Below, one piece after another: positions 42,250 to 53,000 of a stretch of 64,000 bases of DNA. This stretch comes from Triparma columacea (taxonomy: Eukaryota > Sar > Bolidophyceae > Parmales > Triparmaceae): assembly GCA_030267965.1 (NCBI GenBank), contig BRYA01000028.1:21524-85523 (forward strand), read 5' to 3'. The notes below the pieces were generated by a model. It was not told the DNA's origin. It did no database searches and saw only the letters and a program-made list of their open reading frames with translations. Each line of letters starts with the position of its first letter. Positions within the stretch are counted from its first letter, which is position 1. The translations under genes were made by a program, and so were the position numbers.

Positions 42250-43547
42250 ATGTCTACTGTTTGCGCCCTTTTCATCCTCCTTAATGTGGCGATAGCAATA
42301 ACCACTTTGACAGCCTTCGTAGTTCCCAATTCCGTACAAGCTCGTAACAAAAAGTTATCAGCCCTTACCTCATCGGACATTGATGAAGAAGATACAAACA
42401 GACAGTGGGGCCTAGGAAAGAAACACCATTGGACAGGAGACAAAAGGTGAGTCTAAATTGACGTCATGCGTATGAGAATCTATATCTCTAACTAACTCCC
42501 TTCATTCTTTTTCCACAGCACAATTTACAGGGGCACTGCGACGACTTATTCAATGATAGGAGACGTCCTCTTGACGAATCCACAGACGTTCGTTTACACG
42601 AGGGCTGGTACGAACCTTGTCAATCAGGAGCTACAGGTGAGTCTTAACTTTATAATGGTGAACAAAGTGACAAATGAATCACCATCCCTCAACCCCCCCC
42701 ACCCCTCCAGATCCATGATGCCGAGTCCACCACCTCCGACTGCACATCATGTTACTCTTCGAGCTCTTCGCGTGTCCTCCCCCTCCCTCCACTTACTTCT
42801 CCTCTCCCCCTCCGTTTTGCCTCCTCCGGTTTCCTTTCTGGTCCAAGCGTCCTCCGTTCCGGCGCCATGTCAACCGAGCTCTGCCTCTCCTACGCCGGCT
42901 CCCGCGTCCGCTGCACTTTTGTTCACGCCCCGGCTTGGGAGAAGGGGAAGCCCGAAACCGGAATCCCCGATGGGCTGAGGTTCCTGCGTTGCACTGTTGT
43001 GAAGGAGTCTACGACGCTCCCCAACTTTGACAAGTCCGAGGAGGTCGGAGGGGAGGATGCTGACCCCGAAAAAGCTTACTTTTTTAGGCCTACTCCCCCG
43101 TTTGAATGGCAGTACATTCATAAGGGCACGAGCTGGACTTGGGGGCCAAGTAAGGGTGATGAGGGTTGGGCGCTTCCGTCAGTGGAAGAGGCTGACGCAT
43201 GGCACAGCCGTCCCCGTGGCGACGGTCCGAATGTCTGGTCCCTCCGCCTTGGTTCCATCCTCCTCCAATGTCCCGATTTCCTCCCCCGCGGCACCAACGT
43301 GTCCGTGCTGGACACGCTATTCAGACTTGCTTGGATACCGAACCCGCACAGAATGCTCAGAGCGGAGGCGAGTGTTATTGCAATGAGGGAGATCGAAATG
43401 GAGGATGGGGATGGGGTCAGGGTGAGGAGACCAGAGAGGGGCAGTTTCAGGGTGGACATATTGGAGAAGGTTGGAGAGCCTGAAAGCCAGCTCGAGAAGG
43501 TGAGAGTGAAGGAAGAGCGGGCACTCACTATTCGTAATTCCTACTAA
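42250..43547 (+). CDS. Probable plastid-targeted protein of unknown function
   Basis: Three exons, 42250-42446, 42519-42636 and 42711-43547, give about 383 residues. The N-terminus is a hydrophobic signal running into T-L-T-A-F-V-V-P, an Ala-Phe plastid motif. The body has G-T-A-T-T-Y-S-M-I-G-D-V-L-L, a Ser/Pro/Leu-rich middle, and a Trp-rich C-terminal half (F-E-W-Q-Y-I-H-K-G-T-S-W-T-W-G; V-W-S-L-R-L-G-S-I-L-L-Q-C-P) of alternating polar and hydrophobic residues suggesting a beta barrel, perhaps lipocalin-like. I do not recognise a named family, and a chromophore- or lipid-binding role is speculation. Both introns are close to 73 nt and the frame is exact across them. Confidence 0.72.
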
Positions 43548-43681
43548 TGCAGCCCTTCAATCGTCGCTTCGCTCCTCCCCGCCGCTCAGGAGCAGCAGCA
43601 AACCTAAATTTTGTTAGTTTGATAAAAAAACGATTTCCCCTAAAACTCATACAACCCCGAAACTCCCCTCCATACTGAAAC

Positions 43682-44395
43682 CTAGATCTTGTAGACCATC
43701 CCCTCATCAACCATGACCACATTTCTCTGTTCCATTCCCCCCACCAGCCCCTCAACTTCGTCCCCTCCCATCCCCCCCTCCTCGATCCACCGTTGTCTTA
43801 TCTCAGAAATTGCAATCTCATCGGAACCGGACATCAGACGGAGGAGGAAAGTCGTAAACTTGGACGTCAACGGGTTCACAGGTTCCATTGGCTGCGGGGG
43901 CGGGCTCAGCTTGTCCAACACAACCTCCGTAATAGGTTTAGCCTCAATCACAGCCTCCTCCTCGACTTTCTTTTTCTTCTTTTTCTTCTTCTTGCAGCCA
44001 ACCTGCTCCTCGTCACCCCACCCCTGTGTCCCCTCACCCTCGGAAGATGCCGTGGGGGTGGCAGGCTGTTTTTTCTTCTTCTTCACAACCCTTTTCTCAG
44101 GGCTTGCTCCGCCGTCGTTCACATCAACCTCCCTGAAGACCTGCTCCCTACCCTCCCTCCTCGCCCCCCCCCTCCCTCCAACAATCTCCCTCTCCTCCCC
44201 CTGTCCTACCGCCACCCTATCCCTCTTCCCCTCCTCCTCGAACGGGGTGACGAACTCTGTGGGTATGTCCTTGTCGCTCCCACCCAATACATATTTAACA
44301 GAACACGACGTGAAGGTCGAAGACGTTATTTTACCAACGCCTGCGGTGTGTAGTCGGTGTGTAGGGAGATTTGTCAGCAACATTAAGATTGTCAT
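43682..44395 (-). CDS. Lys-rich protein with winged-helix-like C-terminus
   Basis: A single exon of 237 residues as read. An N-terminal beta-rich stretch (T-S-C-S-V-K-Y-V-L-G-G-S-D) is followed by charged linker with two polylysine runs. The last 55 residues (F-L-L-R-L-M-S ... I-S-E-I-R-Q-R-W ... V-V-M-V-D-E-G-M-V-Y-K-I) look like the winged helix that ends MCM3 and several other DNA-replication proteins. The family is not recognised. The start is uncertain: a splice-acceptor-like ACAG lies just upstream of the ATG and a GTGAG donor-like site occurs on this strand near 44617, so a 5' exon may be missing. Confidence 0.6.
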   Translation of the reverse strand: MTILMLLTNLPTHRLHTAGVGKITSSTFTSCSVKYVLGGSDKDIPTEFVTPFEEEGKRDRVAVGQGEEREIVGGRGGARREGREQVFREVDVNDGGASPEKRVVKKKKKQPATPTASSEGEGTQGWGDEEQVGCKKKKKKKKKVEEEAVIEAKPITEVVLDKLSPPPQPMEPVNPLTSKFTTFLLRLMSGSDEIAISEIRQRWIEEGGMGGDEVEGLVGGMEQRNVVMVDEGMVYKI

Positions 44396-44683
44396 TCGAG
44401 AGATTTTCTGTCATGCCAGTTTTCGCAACTCAAACGAGACGACAGCGGCAAGCAGTGAAACTTTTGCAGTATGTATAACATTGAAACTCCGATGTGACCA
44501 CCAAATGTCGACTTCATTCGCCAGGCGCCTCAAAAATAGCTTTCCCTCCACGAGGTCCCTCCACGAGGATCAAATCACATTTAAACTCTGTTGGCGCAAT
44601 TAGCACACTAATTCTCACCTCCCTGTTTGTTTATGCCCGCCCAGGTCCGACTCTTGACAGTCACTAGAGTCCCGACCTCATAC

Positions 44684-46593
44684 ATGATTCAAATTGAGGT
44701 GGTGAGTAAATTCCAGAATCCCCTGCCAAAGTCCATTCTCAACATTTCACCAAAAGCAAAATTGCTGTTTTAGGATTCTGTTTCCTGCGTCCTACAGTTC
44801 CTCCACATGGACATAATCGCGGATGGTAAGAACCCCGATCGACACTCTCCCTGTCTTGTGATTCCAACGAACGTAAAGTCACTTACAATAACCGATATCT
44901 TACCCCTCGTCCCCCTTTCTCCCCTCCTCCACCCCAAGTTTTGGTGACCGAATTGACGACAAACGCGCTCGATAAGGTCCCGAACGACACTCGCCAGATT
45001 AGTGCCTCCGATCCATCACCCGCCCTCGAGAAGCACCCTTCTTCCCTCCGAATCTTGTGGAGGAATTCTTATGGGCCGAGTTTACATGGTGAAGAGAACC
45101 TCTCCCCCCCCCCCGACGGGTTCGGCGATAAATTACCGCTAAGCTCCAGCATGCACTCCAGCTCAACCATCGAAACTCCCTCAGAAACGACCTCTTCCAA
45201 ACACAATCACTTCCTTCTCTACTTGACAATGATACCAGGGTCCGTCTTTGTCCTCATCCTTTCCCTCATCCCCTACAGCTCCCCCAGCTCCGGCATCGAC
45301 GGAAATCTACTTTATCAATCCATATTTAACGGCTTTCTCCCATTTATTTACACCTTCTCGATCGAGTTTATGTTCTGCAGATGGTTCCACGCAAAGCATC
45401 GTAATTACCGCCTGTGGGGTCAATCCATCATCTCCTCGACCATAACCTTCACCGTCACGTACGCCGTTGCTAAAAAGTTTGGCTACCCCGTCCGGCTATC
45501 CCTCATATACTTCTTCTCCACTTGCGTTCTCTGCAACTCGGTGTTCTTCTACTTTTCTATGCGACGCGCCAGACAGCAGGGGAAGGAGGGGAAGGTGTTC
45601 AAGATGAAGTGGTCCATAGTTATGTCCGTCTCCCTCTTAATCGGCTGGCTGTTCGCCGTCTACGCCCTTCAGGTCTTCAAGAACGCAAACCCGTGGCTGC
45701 AGAGCCTGATAGCGGCGGCGTTAGCAGTTTGGAAGTCGTTTATCACGGCGACTGTCAAATACATTTCCCTTCTCGTTAGCAAGCACGGGGACAGGTTCGA
45801 GTGCCTGGACATCGCAATGATATGCGCGGCGGTGCACTGGTTCTGGACCCTATATAGTAACGTGGCATTCTGCCAGGTGGAGGAGTGGTGGACGATGGCA
45901 CTTTATATCCTTTTGGACTTGGCCAGCGCGCTGGGCTTCTTGCTGGTTTGCACAGACAGGTTTGCTCGGTACGAGGTTGTGAAGGTGAGTGCAAGGTGCA
46001 GGTTTGGAGTGCGGAGCACGACACAAAAGGCGCCAACGCGTCTAATTTTCATAACTGACCACCTATTCCATCCCCAGATTATCCCTCCCGCACCCCTCGA
46101 ACGAACACAGTCCCGTCTCTCCCTCTCCAACTTGAAAATGTACATTCCAAAATTCTCCTTAATCCAAACGGACTTCACCCCCACGCCCGAGAACATCGCC
46201 TCCCGCCGCTACCAGCTCCTGTACAACACCTTCACCTTCCTCCTAGTGGCATACGGCGAGATAACCTTTGCCATTTACACCCTCCTCCTCTTCATCTGCT
46301 GCAGGAATGGCTCGAACAAGGAGTACACACCCGTGGGTATCGGCAACCTCCCCGACGAGAAGTTTCGGCAGGTCTGCTACTTCCTCTACGCCATGATATC
46401 AGTGGAGTTCGCCACCTTCACCGCCTTCCTGTGGATAGGGCCGAGGTACCTGAAGCTGGACATTACTGTCTACGCGGGGGAGTTTGTGAAAAAGAACTGG
46501 ATGATGCTTGCGTTGATGCCGTTGGTGCTGCACTTGCCACTGGTTACTCTCATGTTCGAACACTCTGGAATGGGGTTCGTTATAGGGACTTGA
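44684..46593 (+). CDS. Polytopic membrane protein, family not recognised
   Basis: Exons 44684-44701, 44774-44825, 44939-45984 and 46078-46593 give about 543 residues. The two tiny first exons were accepted because phases match exactly and splice sites are good; the true start could be further upstream, as the frame continues back to a likely acceptor near 44643. After a cytosolic Ser/Pro-rich N-terminus come about ten hydrophobic segments (for example L-L-Y-L-T-M-I-P-G-S-V-F-V-L-I-L, M-S-V-S-L-L-I-G-W-L-F-A-V-Y) with short loops and a cytosolic loop containing S-R-L-S-L-S-N-L-K. There is no ATP-binding, ion-selectivity or transporter signature I can name. Confidence 0.75.
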
Positions 46594-46678
46594 CAGTATT
46601 TATTTGTGATAGTATATATATGTTAAATCAGAATCGTTTTTTCATTGGAAAACAGGTATCTATGCTTCCCACTAATAA

Positions 46679-47080
46679 TTACAGCTTAGCCCTCGTCCCG
46701 TACGCCCGAACTCCCTTGACGACAGCTTGAAGTTTCATGGCGAGGCTGATTTTCCCCTTTATTTTGATCAGTTTCTTTACAAACGCCTGCTGCGGCTTCA
46801 AGCTCCCGTCGAACAGCTTCACGAAGGTATCCTCGCTGCAGGAAACGACAAGGTCCGACTTTTCCTCCCCATCCTCTGTCTCCACAGACACTGGCTTAGC
46901 CTTCAGCGATATCCGCAGGACCTTATATGTGCCAGCACAGTCTACAACAAATTTACAGGAGCCTGGGAATTTGCGGGACAGTTTTGCACCGCTTGGGCTC
47001 GTTAATGCCTCTGTGTGAGGTTTGGAGGTTTGGGGAGTAATATTCGGTGAGATATCGAGGAAGTGGATGTGATATTTCAT
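46679..47080 (-). CDS. SCP2 sterol-carrier protein with peroxisomal PTS1 ending
   Basis: A single exon of 133 residues, the standard size of a free SCP2 domain. The C-terminal half has the family signature D-G-S-L-K-P-Q-Q-A-F-V-K-K-L-I-K-I-K-G followed by L-A-M-K-L. The last three residues are A-K-L, a peroxisomal type-1 targeting signal variant, which fits the location of SCP2 proteins in other eukaryotes. It should bind sterols or fatty acyl-CoA and support peroxisomal lipid metabolism. Start is the first ATG; the leader before the domain is short and not signal-like. Confidence 0.9.
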   Translation of the reverse strand: MKYHIHFLDISPNITPQTSKPHTEALTSPSGAKLSRKFPGSCKFVVDCAGTYKVLRISLKAKPVSVETEDGEEKSDLVVSCSEDTFVKLFDGSLKPQQAFVKKLIKIKGKISLAMKLQAVVKGVRAYGTRAKL

Positions 47081-47198
47081 TCCAATATGGATAAACTTCG
47101 CTTAAAATTGGACTAGGGATTCCTACGATAATTCTATAACTTACCCTTTATCTTCATGAATATAGCATCAACATTCATTGATTTAAGGGGTCTAGTTT

Positions 47199-48179
47199 AT
47201 GGTCATCAAAAAATCCCAAATCACCCCAAATTCATTGACCATGCTTTTCTCCCTCACTTTACTATGCCTCGGATTATCAAAGCTACCAGCAAGCTCATCT
47301 CTCCCATCTCCAAGCCAATCGCACCTTCCTAGACAACGAAGAAGCCTACTTGAACTAAAATCCTCACCCTCACACTTTCGGCGACATCACGATGAAAGTC
47401 CAATCTCATCATTACAACCATCACTAAAGCTTAGAGGTGGACAAGGTGACTACGATCCTAATGACAACAACTACGACCCAAATTATGACCCAAATTATGA
47501 CCAATACGATCAAAACTATGACCCCAACTACCCTGACCAGGGTTACGATCAAGCAGGCGGGAGTCCCTACCAGCAGTCCAACACATACGATCCGTCCTAC
47601 CCCTCCTACGGCCAGCAGTACGGTTCGTCCGGTTACTCCCCCTCCCCCCCCTCTTCCTCCTCTTCCTCCGTCCCCTTAATAACTGCCGTCTCAAAGGGTT
47701 CCATAACCTTTGTATTCTTCCTCCTAATGTGGCGCTCCGTCCACCACTACGAGTCCACCTCCTCCCGCTCAGTCCTCCTAACCCTCCCCCCCGTGACCCT
47801 CTTCCTCTCCAACCTCTACGCCACCATCGCCAGCCTCTCTTCCAACGACACGAAGAAGTCCAAGCTAAAGGTGGTGCTTAACCTAAACAAAATATACGAG
47901 ACGGTACTACTGGTACTCACCATTAAATCACTCATATTCTTCCGCCCGACCCGGCGCCAGTACGGTCGTCCCGTCGTAACGAAGGAGATGTTAGTCGGCC
48001 GTGTATTGGTGAACGCTGTTTACGTCGGGATATGCCAGGGTATGACCAAGTTCAGCATGTGGGGAGTGCCGGGGACAGGACAGGGGGAGGGGGAGGGGGG
48101 GGGGATTAGGGAGGCGGGGGGGGGGGAATATTATGAACAGGGACAAGAGGAGTACGGAGGACAGGGGGAGGGGTACTGA
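47199..48179 (+). CDS. Secretory or membrane protein with Tyr/Asp/Pro/Asn repeats
   Basis: A single exon of 326 residues. Two starts are possible: ATG 47199, or ATG 47241, which opens directly on the hydrophobic L-F-S-L-T-L-L-C-L-G-L signal peptide. Residues 85-130 repeat Y-D-P-N and relatives, a low-complexity tract with tyrosine every three to four residues. Three or four hydrophobic segments follow (F-V-F-F-L-L-M-W; L-L-T-L-P-P-V-T-L-F-L; V-L-L-V-L-T-I-K-S-L-I-F-F). The end is Gly/Glu-rich. No family was recognised. The repeat could undergo tyrosine cross-linking or phase separation, which is speculation. Confidence 0.68.
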   Translation: MVIKKSQITPNSLTMLFSLTLLCLGLSKLPASSSLPSPSQSHLPRQRRSLLELKSSPSHFRRHHDESPISSLQPSLKLRGGQGDYDPNDNNYDPNYDPNYDQYDQNYDPNYPDQGYDQAGGSPYQQSNTYDPSYPSYGQQYGSSGYSPSPPSSSSSSVPLITAVSKGSITFVFFLLMWRSVHHYESTSSRSVLLTLPPVTLFLSNLYATIASLSSNDTKKSKLKVVLNLNKIYETVLLVLTIKSLIFFRPTRRQYGRPVVTKEMLVGRVLVNAVYVGICQGMTKFSMWGVPGTGQGEGEGGGIREAGGGEYYEQGQEEYGGQGEGY

Positions 48180-48208
48180 GAAAGGGAGAGAGGAAGGGAG
48201 GGGAGGGG

Positions 48209-48268
48209 NNNNNNNNNNNNNNNNNNNNNNNNNNNNNNNNNNNNNNNNNNNNNNNNNNNNNNNNNNNN
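48209..48268. other. Assembly gap (60 N)
   Basis: Sixty ambiguous bases between two convergent genes, flanked on the left by purine-rich simple sequence. Both neighbouring coding sequences end before it, so no gene is broken. Confidence 0.98.
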
Positions 48269-48377
48269 TTAAAAGGACATGGAAAAGGAACCATTTTTTT
48301 TGGGCAATCACGCTCACGTTGTTCACCGTTTTAACCTCCTCCATCCTCCCCTCCCCTCCCCCCCCCCTCCCCCAGCC

Positions 48378-49129
48378 TTAATGAATCCACTCCGTAGGGT
48401 AAAGCGGCACGCTCCCTGGTACGAGGTCCCCTAGGAAGAAGCTGAATATCCCGATCATCGCAAGCCTACCATTCTTAAGCTCCTTGTCCTTCATCTTGTC
48501 AGGGACGTTCTCAAACATCAGTGGGTTCACGTGACCGTCACCGGAATTTAGGTAGTGACTACCTTTAGTAAGGACACTCTCGGTTAGCACCTCAACAAGG
48601 CCAGCCGCAAGGAAGATCTGAACGATGCCAAGGTCAGGTGTATTATCCAGAGCCTTCCACGGGTCGCTCCCTAGGCTCTCACCACCGGGGAACACAATCT
48701 TACCCCAACCGTTGCAAGTGTGGGCCCAACCCATCGTCGCGAGCATGGCGACGCGGCAGTGCTTCACTTCGGCGGCCCTGAACCAGCGGAGAGTCTTCTC
48801 TGAACCTAGGTCGGCCAGACCTAGAGGATCCCAGACTGAACCACCGAGCTCGACTGATTTTCCTGCCATTGAATCGGCTGCTGAGGCTTTGAGGGGGGTT
48901 GAAAGGTGGGGAGCGGTGGGGGATAGGGGAGTTTGTGGAAGGAAGGCCTATTTGTGTGTGTATTTGATTGTATAAGAGGTTGAAGTGAGGGTATAGTGGG
49001 GGTATGGTGGGGTCGGTGTTAGTGATGGGTATTTGTTGGTGTTTCAATGTACATTCTCTTGATAAAATTGCATCTATAATAGCTTACATTAACTGTTGAA
49101 AGAATAGCGGCTATTAGTAGCGTTTTCAT
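48378..49129 (-). CDS. Fucoxanthin-chlorophyll a/c light-harvesting protein, two-exon type (left copy)
   Basis: Exons 49129-49088 (42 nt) and 48947-48378 (570 nt) give 203 residues. Exon one encodes only the signal peptide (M-K-T-L-L-I-A-A-I-L-S-T-V-N) and exon two starts exactly at the A-F-L-P plastid motif. Helix one carries A-A-E-V-K-H-C-R-V-A-M-L, with Cys where Gly is usual. Helix two ends A-G-L-V-E-V-L, and helix three is K-E-L-K-N-G-R-L-A-M-I-G. It functions in the thylakoid antenna. It shares exon sizes and total length with the divergent gene to its right, pointing to an inverted duplication. Confidence 0.92.
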
Positions 49130-49221
49130 GATTAACAGGGGTCAAATGAAAGAAATAGCTGGTGTACTTTCCAAGTTGCCCCAAATCTTGTCCCCCATTT
49201 GGTCCTCATTTGTCCCTAATT
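49130..49221. promoter_or_regulatory. 92-bp bidirectional promoter of paired light-harvesting genes
   Basis: The two start codons are 92 bp apart on opposite strands. The sequence has repeated ccc(a/c)tttg/ccaaat-like blocks (near 49175-49205), which could be CCAAT-type elements. Light-responsive co-expression is expected from the arrangement but is inference. Confidence 0.5.
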
Positions 49222-49958
49222 ATGAAGCTATTCATTCTTACGCTACTTATTGCCCTCACAGAGGTATGTATCTAATTACAGATATTCTATTTACACTGGT
49301 GTTGGACCCATCAAGTATAACACAACATCATTCATCCTCAATCACCCTCACACACTCACTTACCCCCCTTCCCTTACCTTCCCCACAGGCCTTCCTCCCA
49401 GCCACCACCCTCCAGTCCCCCTCAACCTCCCTCTCCGGCGTAACCGACATGGTCGGTGCCTCCCAGGAGTTCGGTAACCGTGTCTTTGATCCTCTCGGTT
49501 TCTCCAACTACGCCTCAGACTCCACCCTTGCCTGGTTCCGCCACGCCGAGCTCAAGCACGGTCGCGCAGCCATGCTCGCAACCGTTGGTTGGATGGTCCA
49601 GAAGAACGGCCTCGGCCTCATACCCTTCCCCGTTGGTGAGAGCTACGCCGTCTCTCACCAGACTCACATCCTCTCAACCGACCCCTTCAAGGCTGCGACA
49701 GAGCTACCAGCCGGGGCGTGGTGGCAGATGTTCTTCTTCGCCGGCGTCGTCGAGCTCTACACCGAGGCCAAGGGCGACCACTACATGAAGATCCCAAACT
49801 TTACCGTCCTCGACGAGTTTGCGACAGTCGGGAGCACGGACGAAAAGATGCAGCTGAAGGAACTCAAGAACGGGAGGCTGGCTATGGTGGCAAGCATGGC
49901 GTACCTGGCACACGAGATTAACCCGGCGTTCGTGCCGCTACCGCTCTGGCCGAACTAA
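49222..49958 (+). CDS. Fucoxanthin-chlorophyll a/c light-harvesting protein, two-exon type (right copy)
   Basis: Exons 49222-49263 (42 nt) and 49389-49958 (570 nt) give 203 residues, exactly mirroring the left copy. The signal peptide M-K-L-F-I-L-T-L-L-I-A-L-T-E joins A-F-L-P-A-T-T-L at the splice. Helix one has A-E-L-K-H-G-R-A-A-M-L, the middle helix F-F-A-G-V-V-E-L-Y, and helix three K-E-L-K-N-G-R-L-A-M-V. The chlorophyll-binding Glu/Arg pairs are intact. Codon use is strongly C-ending, as expected for high expression. Confidence 0.95.
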
Positions 49959-50048
49959 GGGAGGGATGGGGGATGGGGGGGGGGGAGGGGGTAAAGATGA
50001 AAAGAACCCAAAACTTGTATTACAACAACAACCATAACAACCCAACCC

Positions 50049-53000
50049 TTATATCGTAACCCCCATCCCCCCCACCCTCCCCCTCACCCCCTTCCTTATC
50101 CCCTCTCTCGTCCCCCCCCTACTGAGGGCCCTAAACTCCCTGTCAGTCAGCTTCGCCCAGTCCTCCAGGACTGCGTAGTCCGTTCGCAAACCGAGCTTCT
50201 CCATCATGGTGAACCTGCTCCCCGAAACGGGGCTCACGGGGCCCAGCGTTGAGCTCATTAGCGGCGCCGTCTTCCCCGGCGCCTCCGCGCCTCCCCTCTT
50301 CCCCCCCCCCCCAACGCTCTTCTTGGAGTCCAAGCGAGTGGGACTCTGGACCTGCCACCACGACAAGTCACCGACCGTCCGAGCCTCCTCAAGGGCTGCG
50401 CGGATCTCTACCACGGGACGGAGAACAGGGCTCCCTTCCTCCCCCTCACTCCCCTCCCGCGGCTCGCTTCGCTCGCCCCCCCCCCACTCCAATTCAGGAA
50501 GCTTGTACCCTTCCCCCCTCCCGGCGTAAAGTTTGCTCCCAGCCCTCGCGAAGCTATCATTGACGACCACCAACTCCCTCAATCCTTTCACCCCCTCCCC
50601 CCCCCCCTTCCTCTCCACCAGCTCCTCCACCATTCCATCGCTCACAAAGTTGTCGTCCCCCAACACCGTCAGCCCGTTGCAGCTATCTACGGCCTCCTGG
50701 AGCCCCTTGACGCCCTCGTCCCCAACCTCGTTCCAGCTCACGTCGATATTCCCCAGCACGCATCTCTTCCCGTACCCCCCCCCCTCCGCGCACACGCCCA
50801 GGAGGCTCCCCGCGACCTTGGCTGCCCCCCTGCTCCCCACGCCCCCCCCGACGAGGCTAACGTTCCCGACCCTGACGACCTTCCCCCACCCCACGTCCCT
50901 CCCGACCCCCCCCAGCTTCTCCACCATGTCCCCCAGTCCGTCCATCGCCTGGTCCCCAATCCCCTCGTTACCATCCAGAATTATATCCTCAAAGTCATCC
51001 CTCTTTACCTCCACCATCCCTTCCACCTCCAAGCTCTTCCTAACCTTGTAATTCCAATCCCCAATCCCTTCCCATATCCCCTTAACGGTATGATCAGTTT
51101 CCCACCCCCCCTTAGTCCTCGTTCCCAACCCGCACCCCTTCATAACAATGCTCGTAAGTTTCTCCTGGCTCCCTACCAATTCCCTCATGCACCTCCCCAT
51201 AATCTCGCTGTCCCCCACACTATTGTTGCTGAAGTTTACCCTCCGTAGCTTGTACGTATCGTTCCCCGCGAAGCTTTTCAGCAGGGGCGCTAGACCCCAA
51301 GAAGGTACACCGCAACCGTCGAGTATGAGCTCCTGCAGGGCGTGAACGGCGACCCTTGCGAACTTGTAGCCGCCCCCCCCTCCGCCACCCTCTGGGCTGG
51401 AAGCCGGGCCAGAACTCCCACTACCCTTCTGCCTGCCCTCACTCCCCCCCCCCTTCTGCCTGCCTTCCTCAACAATCCTGGCCATCTCGAGAGCACCGCT
51501 GTAACCAACCTTCATCCCAGTGACGCTCAAGCTCCCAATTTTGCTCCCCTTCTTCAGAACTTGCCTGAAGAGTCCCCCAAAGTCGACCTCCCCCCCCACC
51601 GTATCGCTCCCGCTGAGGACTAGCTTCCTCACGCTCACGGCTTGGTCGTCACCCTCAACCCAGCACCCTTCCAAGATGGACTTTATGTCCTCAACGTCTC
51701 CCTCCCTACAGTCCTTCACAACCACGACCTGTGCAGCCTTGAACAGTGCCTCTCTGTCTCCCTTCGTCAAGTCGTTGTCCTCCCTCCTATCCCACTCGAA
51801 CAGTCCAACCTTCTCCACCATGTTCCTCGCCCTGTAGTACCCCCTGCTCTCGGCGTCGCAACCGACCTGCAGGACCTTGGACAGGGACGCGGCTGAGTGG
51901 GCGTTTATCGTGTGCCTGCAGGCTTGGCGGGACCCGGAAAGGGGAGTGTACATTAAGGACTTCATCGAAACCTGGTTCCCGGACAGGCTTATTGTGGGGA
52001 GGTGACCGCCGGTAACACTCTCCTCCTTCTTCTCCTCAACATCTTCACCCCCCCCCCCCTCCTCCTTCTCCTCCATCCCCTCAACACCCTCCACCCCCCT
52101 CCACTCCTTCAACCCCCTCCTCACCCTCCCCCCCTCCAGCGCCCTGAACACAATCCACTTTATTCTATCCAACCTCTGCTCGACCTTGACCTCGCACCTC
52201 CTATCCAGCAACCTCTCATACTCAACCCTCCTCATCCTCTCCCTCCTCGCCAGCGCACACCTCCACGCCCTCTGCATGCACGAGTACGCAACCTTCCACA
52301 CCACCATCATCTCCAGCCACATTTTCCTGCAGCACCGCTTGATCCTCCTCTCCCTCGTCGCCTTCATCGACACCATTATCTCGCCCTCCCTCTTCCTCTT
52401 TTCCTTGACCCTCAAATACGCCACCTCCGCACAGTACCTCTTTGCCGCCATGTTGATCTTCCCCCCTTTTACCCACCTCGTCACAACAACAGCCTTACTC
52501 AACCCCACCATGACGCCTCCCAACCCCCTCCCCACGATGAGCACCCGTTTCATCCTAATCCTCCTGAGCTCCCTCCTCGCCCACCTCCCCACGACCAGCG
52601 CAGCCTTCTCGGCCCTGATGGCCCCCCTCCACCTGTCCACCCCATGGCCGAGCATGTGCTCCCTGAACTCCTTGAAGAGCAGGAGAAGGCCCCTCCTCCT
52701 CTTCTCCTTCCTCGCCCTCAGCCTGTGCACGATGGTCTTGGCGATGTGCGCGCGGTAGCAGTTAAGTATCTTCCTCGCGAACCGAGAGAAGTAACGGAAC
52801 TTCTCCATCTTGTAAAGCACCGTCTTCTTCAGCCTCAAGTCGTGCCTTCCCAAGGCCATGGCAATCGTGAGCTCAACCTTCCTCCTCTTCTCCCTCAACC
52901 TGGCGACTTCCTCTCTGCTCTTCTTCCTCCTGAACAAGCCCTGGAACACTGTGGCGCCCCTTTTCATCTCGAGCAGCTCGTACCAATCTTTAATGCACCT

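Noticed and set aside
43713..44603. 296-codon plus-strand frame
   Set aside because: It overlaps the Lys-rich minus-strand gene, is a Ser/Pro/Phe shadow of its polylysine runs, and has no convincing domain.
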